This document shows positions 1 through 11,287 of a stretch of 64,000 bases of DNA, in pieces. The notes under the pieces are model-generated. The model was not told where the DNA came from, made no database searches, and was given only the letters and a program-made list of their open reading frames with translations. Made by a program: the position numbers and the translations under genes. Location of the stretch: NCBI GenBank assembly GCA_951802425.1, contig OX637795.1:3576501-3640500 (forward strand). The letters run 5' to 3'. Position 1 is the stretch's first letter, and each line of letters opens with the position of its first letter. The DNA is from Clavaria fumosa (Eukaryota; Basidiomycota; Agaricomycetes; Agaricales; Clavariaceae).

Positions 1-705
1 GCAATCAGAGTGCCATCAGGTGAGAAGACAACTGAATAGACTATTCCAGTGTGCCCTCTGAATGGCTGACCTATTGATACACCAGTCCTTGCATCCCATA
101 TGCACACTGTGCAATCACTGGACCCAGATGCAATCAGAGTGCCATCAGGTGAGAAGACAACTGAATAGACTATTCCAGTGTGCCCTCTGAGTGGCTGACC
201 TATTGATGTGCCAGTCCTTGCATCCCATATACACACTGTGGAATCATCAGACCCAGATGCAATCAGAGTGCCATCATGTGAGAAGACAACTGAATTGACT
301 GTTTCATTGTGCCCTCTGAATGGCTGACCTATTGATACACCAGTCCTTGCATCCCATATACACACTGTGGAATCTGAAGACCCAGATGCAATCAGAGTGC
401 CATCAAGTGAGAAGACAACTGAATTGACCCAAGCAGTGTGCCCTCTGAATGGCTGACCTATCAATAGACCAGTCCTTGCATCCCATATACACACTGTGGA
501 ATCATCAGACCCAGATGCAATCAGAGTGCCATCAGGTGAGAAGACAACTGAATTGACTGTTCCAGTGTGCCCTTTGAGTGACTGACCTATTAATACACCA
601 GTCCTTGTATCCCATATACACACTGTGCAATCACTGGACCCAGATGCAATCAGAGTGCCATCGGGTGAGAAGACAACTGACTTGACCCAATCAGTGTGCC
701 CTAAA
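1..705 (-). repeat. WD40 repeat array of NWD copy 1 (partial)
   Basis: About six tandem 129-bp units (43 codons), each reading as one WD40 repeat ending in CIWDARTG. The units are nearly identical. They differ mainly just after the HT dipeptide (DW, GT, AW, ET, GI) and just before the DxTV motif. The order of variants differs from the array of copy 2. Confidence 0.85.
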
Positions 706-3221
706 CACCTACTTAAATGTCTTTGCCATCCATCCTGCCATCCCTTCACAAGTTTCACTGGCAATTGACTCAGAAATCTCTTATACTGCTCAAATATCAT
801 GGTCTCTTTTGGTGTGAAGATAAGTGCTGAAGTATAAATGTGCAATGGACTCTGCAAAATGCAAGATGCAAAGGACTGGATGAACCTCTTTATGTCATAC
901 ATTTGTCTGCTCATCACATTCATTGTCTCAGGTAGATCATGGAACCATCTGTCAAGACATTCCAAGGCATCTACTGCTTGTGTGAGCTGCTGCATGTAGG
1001 AAAGCACTTCAATCCACTCCAGTGGTTTTGATAGCATCACTTTAGACACCCATCCAATTAGAGTTGAACCAAACTTCTCTTGCTCAGCCTTCAGTTCAAG
1101 AACATGTGGACCCCAGAATTGGCATGCATACTGAAGTTGTGAGGGAATGTGGCAGTTCACCTTCTCCTCCCTGTCACAAATATCAGCATAGAAAGGGCGA
1201 TGAAGCTGGTAAAGATTTTCATCCAGCAGCCCCAACATATCCATGTGAAGACATCTATCCATCAAACTGAGTGACCTCTCTGCAAGCATCCTATGCATGG
1301 ATTCTGAAGGAATTGCCCACTTTGTATGGTTTGTGGGTGCTGTCAACCACCTTGCAAGTGATGCATGAATCACTCTGACCAATGGAGCTCCTTTGCTTTG
1401 TATCACAAGTAGACAGTCCAATATTTCCACCATTTTCTGGACCATTTTTGTGTCTTCTCCAATCAATTCTGCAAGTGCAACCACTGTAAGAGGATCCTTC
1501 AATGTGGCAATAGCCCCTAACACTTTATTGCAGTCTTCCACAAATCCATCTCCTATGTACTGCTCTGCAATACAGTTCAATGCAGTCACATATAGTGTCT
1601 CTAACTTGCTCTCTCCTTTCTCTGGTTTTTCAGAGATAAACATCTGGAGAGATTTGTCTGGATGATAGCTCCTTTCAATGAATTGGCAAGCTGTCTGGAC
1701 CCACAGAAATAATCCACTTGCACTGTCAGCCAATTTCTGAACCATTGCACACCCAGGCCATCCTGCATCAAGTTCTTGCCTGACAGCAATTTTTTTCAGC
1801 CTATGTTGAGTATAGGTGAGAATATCTTCCTTGTTATATGCACTATCCAAGTCCAAATGATGTGTTATTGAACCAAGTTGTTTGATGAACACACAATCAA
1901 TGTCAGATTGTGGTCCTGAAGACCTGCTAGTCACAAACAGCTTCACACTTGTAGGGAGCTGAGGCAGATGAGCAACAAGGGCTGCAAGTAGAGGTTCCCT
2001 TGATTGATAGGTGCACTCATCCAAAGCATCAAGCACCAAGCACACTTGGTTTGCAAATCCTTGCTCCTTGAATGGCTCAACCAGTAGCTTCCTGAACTGA
2101 GCATGAATTGACTTTGGAATTCCAGAATCAGCTTTCAAGACCTTCACCAAAGCCATCCTGAAGAGCCAATTGTGACATGCTAGGTCATATGCCATGGTGC
2201 TGATCACCTTGTCAGCATTTGAAAGCTCTGCTTCATCCCTTTTGAAGAAAAAAGCTCCCCCAAACATTCCCACATTTCTTAATCTATCCACAACACTGTG
2301 CGCAATGGTTGTTTTGCCGGAACCCGCAGGGCCAGTGAACCAGAACACTCTTGGTGTCACAGATGAGCTCTTTTCTGCCCACTCCATAATCCTATCCAGC
2401 AAATCAACTCTAGTGCCATCCAGGCAGCACGACTCCTTTTCCCAACCTGCAGAGAGTAAATGTGGTAATTCTTTAAGAACAGTATGATGGGCTAACAAAG
2501 GAGTAGATGAGTGATGAGCATTGTAAACAAAAGCTAGAACATACTGAGACTTTCAACCCCACCCTCGAGTTCTTCAAGCCCAATCCGAAGTGAAATATCA
2601 CTCTGCAACTGCCAGTACATCTGTAAGATAGACCACACGGACAGAGAATAACTGATCTAGCATCACTCACACCAAATAAGAGCATAGCAGCATCTAAGTC
2701 TTGATGCCTTGCTTGAATGAGATCTCTCACTTCATCTGCTTGCATGATACGGCGCAAGCGACCAAAGTTTTGCAGTAGCAACACTGTATCTGCAACATTG
2801 TTGAGGGTTCTGAAATAAATGAGATTTAGTAAAGTGATGGTTGCTTCAGGATCAGCAACGACGCACCGCTCAAGTTGCTCCGCATTATGGATAAGGGTGC
2901 GAGCAGGAGAACTTGTCACAGATGATGGTGCTGCACAGCAGCCGTTAATGATTGCGAAAGAAATGGTGGCTGTGCGTTCAATGAGAGCACGACAGTCCTC
3001 CTTATTCTTCTTGACGGTCTACGATGCATCCCAGTCAGACAATCAGCGGCAGTCAAGTCGGAATCTCTGCCCCTCACCATATACAGCTTGATTAGTTCAG
3101 TAAGACCACCAGTGATGGCCTTGATCGGACCCTTGGCAGGCTCTGGGATGGCATCTGCTGCGCCTTTCAAGAGATTGAGGACGAGAGTCGTGTTTGATAG
3201 AACGCTGGAGCCGCTCGACAT
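1..3221 (-). CDS. NACHT-WD40 (NWD) NLR-like protein, copy 1, 3' end outside window
   Basis: Four exons on the minus strand: 3221-3078, 3018-2671, 2608-2545 and 2491 to beyond position 1. Introns carry GTGAGG, GTGAGT and GTATGT donors, and the junctions keep frame. The product starts with a helical N-terminal domain (AADAIPEPAKGPIKAI), then a NACHT NTPase with Walker A GPAGSGKTT, then WD40 repeats of 43 residues; about six are visible before the window ends. From 2491 to 705 it is collinear with the copy at 23791-28261 without net indels, and I found no in-frame stop at any difference I checked. Fungal NWD proteins act as cytoplasmic signal-transducing NTPases in non-self recognition and programmed cell death (family knowledge). 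The ATG at 3219-3221 opens the frame conserved in both copies. Intron 2 has two possible acceptors: TTACAG would add four residues before the GGCAG-derived start. Confidence 0.85.
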
Positions 3222-4690
3222 GGCTGTTTGAGAACAGAAGGCAGAAGGCTCGAGCGTGTGATGTACAATGCGGTGCAAACACGTGGAAACCTCTCACGCT
3301 GCCGTCACTCGCACACGCAACTTGCGCCGATGTTACACTGCATCGCCAGCGCCCAATCCCCAGATTCCGTGTCTTAAAGCCTTTGGGGAAGCTTTTTGCT
3401 TTCTTCTTCATTCGGTTCACTCTCTGAAGCTGGGGATACCATAACTATCATGCTGACCCATTTGAATTTTGCAGCTGTGATTGTCATTCCATTCCAGTAG
3501 CGGCGGCGATGGTTGTTTTTTCGAACCTCTATCAACACGAACTCCGTCTCTCTCACTACTATGGTAGACAACGCACTTGCCCCTGCGCTCTTCCTTGGCA
3601 TACACATCATGCGCCACCCTCTCTACCACAACGTCATTTCGCGCATCCCGCCACCCACTTCACTGTGTCGCAACTTGGAGTCGGACACCTTGTAACACGT
3701 CCACCAGTAACACCTTCGAACCCGGCTACATCTTGACTCCTCTCTCACGCTTCGGCGGTGCGGGGAGGCGGGGCATCTCCTCTACGAGCTGCAAAAGTCT
3801 CTAACATCGAGTACCCCTAGCTGAGCACCCGGGCTGAGCACATCACCCACTTCCGAGTCGCATAGGTACACGCGCATAACTCCCCGCCCGAGCGAATTTG
3901 ACGTTGACGGTGGTGCTTCGGGCTCTTGACTGTGGAACGGAACTGGAACCGGAGTTGAGCTTTTGCGGCTGTGGTGTGCGGCGGTGCGGCGCCCAACTAA
4001 CACGTCGTCTTTTCTAGGGTACAATAGTGTTGTGCGACACGCTCATGGGTATGGGGAAGGGATGATAGAATTCAGTGGCTAGAATGGAGTAGATTCGAAC
4101 CCCGACTGTCTCAACTACATATGACTCTTATGCAGAGACCGATATGCTAGGATCAGGTCGTTGATTGAGTGGCGCCTATGTGGAGAGAGTTGTAGGACGC
4201 GTTGGCTTGAAGAAATGGGATGAGTGCGACTGGAACTCGGTATAATCTGGTGCCCTGTCTTCAATTAAACCTCTTTTCCACATCGCTAGTGAAATAGCTC
4301 CCTTTGCTCGTCGGAAAGCTCTCACCATCGCTGGCGAATATGTCCACCCTCGGTGACCTCTAGTAAGCCAGATTTCGTCTCCCACAGAGTCAACCTAGTG
4401 TTCGCCAAGCAGGCACACCAAAGATCGAGCTTCCCAAAGCAACCGCAAGTTCTTGGCGCAAGCCGCGGGGTTCTAATCGCGATCTAGATGAGCAGAGTCA
4501 AAGTGCTATTACGCGTAGAGGGTTGTAGGCTGAACTGGGAAGGAGTGAATGAGATGATGATGGAAGGAAGGTCGAACGATTTCTACTGAGTGTGAACCTC
4601 AAATTATTGCGCACTGCAAGGGATGAATTCTGTGCCAACTATAATGGAATACATGAATGAACTCGCAAAACGTACAAACTTGGAATCCTC
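3222..4690. repeat. Segmental duplication: 5' flank of NWD copy 1
   Basis: This stretch matches 28262-29735 at high identity with small indels, so the duplication that made the two NWD genes extends about 1.4 kb upstream of the start codon. I see no convincing gene in it. A short frame at 3559-3695 is conserved in both copies (MVDNALAPALFLGIHI...), but it could be incidental. Confidence 0.8.
4130..4560. repeat. Dispersed repeat R1, copy 1
   Basis: Starts near GCTAGGATCAGGTCGTTGAT and runs through a TATAA-containing segment to GATCTAGATGAGCAGAGTC. The same sequence recurs at about 5170-5305, 14215-14400, 29170-29540 and 32437-32800. It has no long reading frame conserved between copies, no clear terminal repeats and no recognised family. 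Confidence 0.75.
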
Positions 4691-4930
4691 CTGTTTGGTG
4701 AGGCCTTGGGATGGAACAATGCCTTGCACAAAGACTAATACTCTAGAGTGGAGCACTGATCGAGGGAGCGATGGCGTGAGATTTGTGGGCGAGAACGTCG
4801 CTAGCGTCAACAATAAACCCATGTTGAACGCGGGGAATAATGACGGGAACGGCATGTACGCCAGGTGCAATAAGCTCAACTATTTGCGTCGCCTTCCTCG
4901 CCGGCGGCCAAAGAGGACTCCCAAAGCGGA
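4690..4930. repeat. Dispersed repeat R2, copy 1
   Basis: About 240 bp that matches 39075-39300 in diverged form (GAGGCCTTGGGATGGA... to GCGTCGCC). Reading frames through it are not conserved between the two copies, so I treat it as non-coding repeat. Confidence 0.6.
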
Positions 4931-5175
4931 ATGGCTCCGATTGACACAAGGCACGCGAGCGCCACGAGATCGGCGAGCTTTGCTCTTGGCGCGGCCGCGA
5001 GTTCTTGTCCGCGGCACGGTTAATCGCGATCTAGGCGCAGTTAAAGTGGCCTCGAACCATGGTGGGGCAGAGCAGTAAAGAGACTAATATGCTAGAGGCC
5101 ATGGTTAATCGCGATCTAGATGGGCACATTCCAAGTGGCCCGCGAAGCATGGTGAGACGGAGCAGTGTCTTGTAC
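4930..5175. repeat. Dispersed repeat R3 with internal tandem duplication
   Basis: Holds two imperfect copies of a roughly 75-bp unit that starts at TTAATCGCGATCTAG (about 5021 and 5104). The unit also occurs once at about 32360-32445. It lies directly before a second R1 fragment. Confidence 0.6.
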
Positions 5176-5305
5176 AGAGACTGAGACGCTAGGATCAGGT
5201 CGTTGATTGAGCAGTGTCTATGCGGAGAGGGTTGTAGGACTCGTTGGCTTGAAAAAACTGTAGGAAATGAGGATGAGCGCGACCGGAACTCAGTATAAAT
5301 TGGTC
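5170..5305. repeat. Dispersed repeat R1, copy 2 (truncated by the DIRS element)
   Basis: Matches R1 up to CAGTATAAATTGGTC near 5305, where the similarity stops. The DIRS-like element follows, so the break probably marks that element's left end. Confidence 0.6.
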
Positions 5306-5504
5306 ACCAAAGATGACCGATCTCAGCCCGGAACGAGCTCGAGATCGACATCTCAAACCAAGCCGGATTTGTAACTCCGAACATCCCGGCGCCTCTTTCC
5401 CTCTACCACCTCCATCTCCATATTGTAGAACCCTTCGTAGCTTCCTCCTCAGTTTTTGTAGCATTGCCTTTCTTCTCGGGTTCCTGTAGGGTTTTTCGGC
5501 TCCC

Positions 5505-7725
5505 ATGGTTATAACTCGTAATGCATCCGTACCTCCTGCTGACTCTGTGGTAGGGGGTGCAACCTCGGTTAGGCCCACAAACAAAGGGAAAGGGAAGGCC
5601 GGAACTAGTACCCGTCTTAACCCATTTCCAGAAACAGGCCTGGATCCGAACCAGTTAGATCTTGACCGCTTGGACTTACAACTCGGAGCCCAGTCATCTT
5701 TGCAAGATAGCGCCCGGGCATCTGGATCACTCGGTGGATACTTCGCGGACAAGGTCATGGCTGGGACGCGCAGGGCACGGGTCCCTTCCTCTTCCCCCAA
5801 GGCCACTCAACAAGATAATCTGCCCGCCCGTCCGGTGGTGAAGAAGGCTCGCTCTATTGCCGTACCACCAGCGGCCTTACCCCGAGATAGCCCGCCAGAC
5901 CGACCAGCGGTAGGGATGGATCCCCCCGCCACTCAGCTACCAGCTGCTTCTGGACCGGATACTCTTTCTGATAAGGCGGCGGGCTCTGCCCCAGACCTTC
6001 TACCTCCTTTCAACCTGAATCCTTCGCCTCTGAGGGCCGCTCCTGGCCCTGTGGACTCTCCACCCACCATAAGGGGTCCCTTAACCGGCTTGGGAGGCCC
6101 TTCGGCCTTGGGATCTTCTTCCACTTTGCCTGGCCCTTTGGCCTTTGGACCCTCGGTCCCCATGCCACCGCTGTCAGGTCCTGGCATGTTGGGTGTGTCC
6201 TAGTCCATCATCATTTGGATGTTTTGTGACTTTTGTCGTAGGGGATGTCCCATCGGTCTTCCCTCGAGGGTCTGGACCCTCTGTGCATAGTGTAGATGCA
6301 CCTTCGTCGCCTGCCCGTGATCCCCTGTTGCCAGCTCCTGGACAGGGTGGGTGTGCATTCTCCAGGCGTTTTGTGATCCCTTTGTCTGACCCAGCCGCAG
6401 TTCGGCCGCTGGCGCCCGCGTTTGGGCTTGCTGCGAGGAGTTTGCCTGCTCCTGCTCCCCTTGCAGGCCAGGGGACGAGACCCTTGGGTTTGCCGGATCC
6501 TGGTACCACCCACTCAGCAGTCAATCCCCTGGCAGGCCAAGGGGCACCGGTACTTTCAAAGGTACCAGGTTCGACCTTCTCCATAGACATTCTCCGTGAT
6601 ATTATTGCGGCCTCTGTGTCGTCTGCCTTAGAGGCAGCTGCCTCGGCAGGTCTGGTGCCCTCAAATGAGGCTAGTCAGGATGTTGATAGGCGTGCAGTTG
6701 ATCCTGCAAGGCTTGACCAAGCATTCGCCTCTGCCCCTGCTTTGCAACAGCTTTCTTCTTTGCCTTTGGACCCCCTCCATGCGGTCCTCCGGAGTGCCTC
6801 AGCAGCACCCCTCACCCTTGTAGAATCAGATGTTCAACTAGACCCAAATAAGATTGTCGAACCTCCCCTCATAATCCGCATTTTGGAGCAGGGTTGGCGT
6901 AAGCACATTCCTCTTCACTTGCTGTCGAACTCGCGTTGCCGGGCCACGTTGTTCTCTGTGGACCGTTCCATGGGCACCCTCACGGTTGGGGATTCTGGCG
7001 CATTGGAATTCAAGCAGCCTAGCCTCGATGAGTCTGGGGAGACTTCAATCTCCTTTGTGGAATTTGCGGAAGCGTGGCCCCGTCTCTGCAACATGATTAA
7101 TCGCTACCTCGCCTCGCCTCTTCGCTCTGCCATTGCAAATGCCTTTCGGACCCACTTCTCTGTCATTACTTCTCGCTCTGACTTCGCGGAGCAATTCCGA
7201 CTCTATGTGCTCTACGATATTCGCATTCGTCACAGTTGGTTACAGGACTCTGCTGGATTCTCGCCTGCCATCTTCCACTATCATGTATGGCAGGACATTG
7301 TGGATCGTGACCGGTCCACGCAGATCACGTCCTTCCTGGCATCGTTTAATGCCGGGCAGATCCCGCGGCCCTTTCGGGCTCAGGTGGGGGGCGCCCCTCC
7401 CGCAAATAGTGGGCGCAGACAGCCGCGAAGTGGGGCGGGAAGTGGGGCGGGCATCGGACACGGGCCCCGTGCAGGCCCTCCAAGGGGTCGATGCTTCGTC
7501 TGCCTCGCAACCTCGCATTATGGGAAGGACTGCCCCTCATCGGGAAATGGTTTCCTGTCCAAGGGTGAGGATGGAAACTGGCGTGCCCCTGCTACATTCA
7601 AAGCCGGTATCTGCTTCCGCTTCAACGGCTCGCGTGGATGCTCTGTCAGCGCCTGCCCTTTCACCCATGCCTGCTCACTCTGTGGGTCAGGTGAACACAG
7701 CGGCCAGTCCCATCCTCAGGCCTGA
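5505..7725 (+). CDS. DIRS ORF1 (gag-like) with a probable 49-nt intron
   Basis: Two overlapping frames: 5505-6203, proline-rich, and a second running to 7725. They join in frame if 6193-6241 (GTGTGT...GTCGTAG) is spliced out, giving exon 1 5505-6192 and exon 2 6242-7725. Exon 2 holds a conserved middle domain, a CCHC knuckle (CFVCLATSHYGKDC) and a C-terminal zinc-finger cluster (CFRFNGSRGCSVSACPFTH, then CSLCGSGEH). These bind the element RNA in related elements (family knowledge). The alternative reading is a plain frameshift. ORF1 overlaps the RT frame by about 590 nt in another frame. Confidence 0.7.
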
Positions 7726-9460
7726 ATTTTTGCCCATCGTTACTCCTTTGCATTGGGAGGAATGGCACCGCCTACTGCTCTCCACAAAAAACTCTGAGAA
7801 ATTTACCGATGTTGTTGAAGGCCTTAAGTTCGGCTTCCGTATTGGTACATCTTCCATTCTTCATCATACCTACTCCCCTCCGAACCATAAATCTGCACTC
7901 GAAAACCACTCTATCATTGATGATCACATTGCCAATGAGCTCCGCTTAGGACGGTACTCTGGCCCTTTCTCATGCATGAGTCTCTCGAATATACTAGGAC
8001 ACTTCCGCACAGCTCCTCTTGGAGTAGTCTTTGACTGCTCATCTGGGAAGGCCCGGGTCATCAACGACCACTCATTCCCCCGTGACAACCCCTCCATTCC
8101 CTCGACAAACTCTGCCATCGACGCGTCCCTGTTCCAGTGTGACTGGGGAAGCTGGGTGGACTGCTTCCTTGCAGTTCTGAATGCGCCTCTTGGTACAGAA
8201 GTCGCCGTGTTTGACGTCGACTCCGCTCACCGCCGCATGCCTACTTCCCCCACTGATCGCCCCCATGTATGCGTCGCTTGGAATGGTTTGTTTTACATTG
8301 ATCACTGCTGTTGTTTCGGTTGCACAAGCTCAAGTGGAATTTTCGGCCGGGTAGCTGACGCTATAGTAGCAATCTACCTTGCCCTCGGGGTGGACAAGAT
8401 TATAAAGTGGGCAGATGATTTCCTCTTTTGGCGGTTTCCAGTCCCAAGGGTGGCTCCGACGCTCGAAGCGGCCAGTTCCCAAACGCCCGCTGGTGCTTCC
8501 AAGGTGCTCGTTTCCCAAGCGGCCTCCGCCACTTTGTCCCTGGCCCCTGTTTTTGCTTATGATGAATCCTTGATCTGTTCTGTCGCCTCCACGTTGGGAT
8601 AGCCATGGTCAGCAAAGCCCGGGAAATGCATGCCATTTGCCTCTTCGTTCAAGTACCTTGGGTTTGTCTGGAATATCATTGACAAATCTGTCTGCTTGCC
8701 AGAGTCGAAACGCCTTAAATTCCTTAAGAAAGTCACCGACTGCCTCAGCAGCGGCTCTATCTCTAGGAAAGATATGGAATCCTTGCTCGGCTCTTTGAAC
8801 CACTGCGCTGTTGCCATCAGGTTCAGCAGGACTCGGCTGCCGTCTCTTTACCGCTTCCTTGGCAAGTTCAACAACTACTCGTCACTCTTCGTAAAACTCC
8901 ACCCCTCTCGTGACGCGATGGATGACCTTGCGTGGTGGGAAACTACTCTAGCTCGCCCATGGTGCGGGATGCGCATAACGCCTGTGCCACTGCTTAGTAA
9001 TGAAGTCATCCATGTGGATGCCTCTGACTGGGGGCTCGGGCTCGTTATCAATGAACGTTGGAGATCCTGGAAACTCGTGCCCTCCTGGAAATCGAGTGAA
9101 CGCAGCATAGGCTGGGCTGAGATGGTGGCGGTCGAACTAGCAGCGGGAATGCTGGTCAAGCTCCGCCGTGCGAACGTGGGATTCACCATTCGGTCCGATA
9201 ATGCTGGCGTCGTGGGTGCTTTCAAATCTGGCCATGCAAGAAACAGCCTCCAGAACAGCTCCCTGCGACGAACACTCATGCTCATTCATGACTTCCGCAT
9301 TCATCTTTCATTCTCGTGGATCGCGTCAGAGGAGAACTTGGCGGACTTGCCCTCGCGCGGGTCGCCCCTCGCATGGGACTTGCTGCTGCCGTTAGCCCCA
9401 GTGCCCTCCGCCCTCCGTGACTTCGTATCTCCTGTTAGTTCCCCTCTCGACCTCTATTAA
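7133..9460 (+). CDS. DIRS reverse transcriptase / RNase H, one nonsense codon
   Basis: A single frame interrupted only by TAG at 8600-8602. The neighbouring residues (STLG before, PWSAKPGK after) suggest that the codon was TGG. RT motif A is FDVDSAHRR and the catalytic pair lies in IKWADDFLFW. RNase H follows, with HVDASDWGLG, EMVAVELAA, IRSDNAGVV and LADLPSRG supplying the acidic residues. The true start is uncertain: the frame is open from 7133, but recognisable RT begins near 7725, where ORF1 ends. As it stands the copy cannot make full RT/RNase H without readthrough. Confidence 0.85.
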
Positions 9461-9490
9461 TGATGCCCTGTCGTGTTTTCAACCTGTCTT

Positions 9491-9562
9491 CGTAGTTAGT
9501 CTCCATGTTGAGCTAAGGCCTGGACTCGTAGTTAGTCTCCATGTTGAGCTAAGGCCTGGACT
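9491..9562 (+). repeat. 36-bp direct tandem duplication
   Basis: Two identical 36-bp units beginning CGTAGTTAGTCTCC, one directly after the other, in the gap between the RNase H frame and the recombinase frame. Confidence 0.9.
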
Positions 9563-9698
9563 CCCATTGGATGTATATCTTCCTTCAGTGTACCCTCACT
9601 CGTCTGCATCCTTCTCTTAATTATAATTCAGGAGCCTCGAGCAAGCAGCTGAGGCTGACAACCGCAAAACTTTCTGCGTTTCTGTCTTAAGTTTTTCC

Positions 9699-10736
9699 AT
9701 GTCTCATGCACACTCCGACCTCATCTCCACAGCCATAACGGCTGCCTGGGCACCCTCCACTCGTGCCTTGTACAACCGGGGTATCGCTCGCTTCACCTCT
9801 TGGTGCTCCTCCTCAGGGATTGCCCTGTCACTCCCCGTGCCAGAATTTACCCTGTGCGCCTTCGCTGCATCATCCTTAGGCGTGCGGTCAGCTTCCGCTG
9901 TTCGCAATGACCTCGCAGGCATTCGGGCCTGGCATATTTTACATGGACTGTCATACTGTGGGGGAGAAATGCTCGTATATGTCCTCAGGGGAGTGAACAA
10001 CCTTGCGCCTACCATTTCGCGGAGGGCCCCTCGTCCTGCAATCCGTCAAGCACATATAATTGCGCTCCGCAACCACCTCAACTACTCCGATGGGATGGAC
10101 GCAGCAATCCTAGCGATGGCCTCTTGTGCATTCTGGGGCCAAGCCCGACTGGGCGAACTGCTACCTAACCGCTCAACCCTTCCCGCCCCACTTGTCCCTT
10201 CAGTCCGGAACCTGTCCGGACCTTCGTCGTCCCTTGGTTCAAGGACTCTCCACCTCCCTTGGACAAAGATGCTCAGGTCCAGAGGCGAGGATATCGCGAT
10301 TTGCCGCCAACATGGGCTATCGGACCCCATTGCCGCCCTCGAAAACCACCTCAGTGTCAATGGCTTGTTGCAAGAGTTGGATCTTCCTCTTGCGTGCTAT
10401 CGCCTTTCATCTGGAGAGTTTGCAGTACTCTCTGGGTCCGCCTTCCTCAGACGCTGTAATGTAATCTTCGAACACCTGGGTCTCGGGCGTTTTTCTGGTC
10501 ACTGCTTTCGCATAGGTGGGACTACGGAACTTCTGCTGCGTGGCGTGCACCCTGACGTGGTACGTGTCATGGGGCGCTGGGACTCGGACAGCTTCCTGCG
10601 TTACTGGAGGAATGCGCCTGAGATTGCGGCCTTACATGTCGAACTAATCAACGAAGAGTCTCGGTTTGGGCGCCGTTCCGGGGTCGTGGCTCCGCTCGCT
10701 GTGGGGGGCTCCCCCGCCCCGGCACAACCCAGTTAG
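9699..10736 (+). CDS. DIRS tyrosine recombinase
   Basis: An intact 345-codon frame starting at an ATG. The N-terminal half is a SAM-like core-binding domain (AWAPSTRALYNRGIARF). The catalytic half carries the first arginine in ARLGELL, the HxxR box as SGHCFRIGG, and a C-terminal GRWDSDSFLRYWR segment with the tryptophan and the probable nucleophilic tyrosine. In DIRS elements this enzyme inserts a circular cDNA by recombination, without target duplication. No disabling change is visible. Confidence 0.88.
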   Translation: MSHAHSDLISTAITAAWAPSTRALYNRGIARFTSWCSSSGIALSLPVPEFTLCAFAASSLGVRSASAVRNDLAGIRAWHILHGLSYCGGEMLVYVLRGVNNLAPTISRRAPRPAIRQAHIIALRNHLNYSDGMDAAILAMASCAFWGQARLGELLPNRSTLPAPLVPSVRNLSGPSSSLGSRTLHLPWTKMLRSRGEDIAICRQHGLSDPIAALENHLSVNGLLQELDLPLACYRLSSGEFAVLSGSAFLRRCNVIFEHLGLGRFSGHCFRIGGTTELLLRGVHPDVVRVMGRWDSDSFLRYWRNAPEIAALHVELINEESRFGRRSGVVAPLAVGGSPAPAQPS

Positions 10737-11287
10737 GAGGTCACACCCTTCTGGTTGACCGCCTTACTCCCCCAGAACTCAGACTCAGTCACCCTCTATT
10801 TATTAATGATAATTTACAACCCCTTCTCTTTCCTCTGCCCCATGAGGTGTGAAGTGTGAGATCGAGCTCCAACTGAACTGCAAGTTCTCGCGGAGTTCTA
10901 ATCGCGATGTAGATGAGCGGAGTCAAAGTACTGTAATTGGACAGAGCCAGCCTTCAGACTATGGTCAAAGTATGGAGTAGTGACAGTACAAACTGTATTG
11001 TAACATCAGAAAGCTCGAACTTCCGGCGAAAAATACCGTCATACCGCACGATTTCCACTGACTGTGAACCTCGAATTATTGCACACTGCAAGGAATGAAT
11101 TCTGAGCTAACTATAATGAAATACATGAATGAACTCGCAACATACAAACTTGGAAGACAGAGCGACATCGATAACATGATAAACAAGAGAAAGTCTTCTC
11201 CTACATTTCGAGATATCGTACAAAGTGCCAATCCATAACCCGGAGCAGCAGTTTGCGCCAACTCAGCCCTCGCGACAAAATGCGAAA

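Larger units (their letters stand above)
5306..10850 (+). mobile_element. DIRS-like tyrosine-recombinase retrotransposon
   Basis: Order of parts: gag-like protein with zinc fingers, reverse transcriptase, RNase H, then a tyrosine recombinase in place of a DDE integrase. That is the DIRS arrangement. The ends are estimated from where flanking R1-type repeat DNA stops (about 5305) and resumes (about 10860, GTTCTAATCGCGATGTAGAT). I found no target duplication, as expected for a tyrosine recombinase, and could not define split direct repeats by eye. Nearly all frames are open, so the insertion is fairly young. Confidence 0.8.

Noticed and set aside
3559..3695. Short frame MVDNALAPALFLGIHI... upstream of NWD copy 1, also present upstream of copy 2
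   Set aside because: 44 codons only. Both copies share it because the flank is duplicated, so conservation is weak evidence, and no family or splice structure supports it.
4080..4150. B-box-like GGGTTCGAATCT on the minus strand, possible tRNA (also near 29135)
   Set aside because: The T-arm does not pair, there is no matching A box at the right distance, and both copies belong to the same duplicated block.
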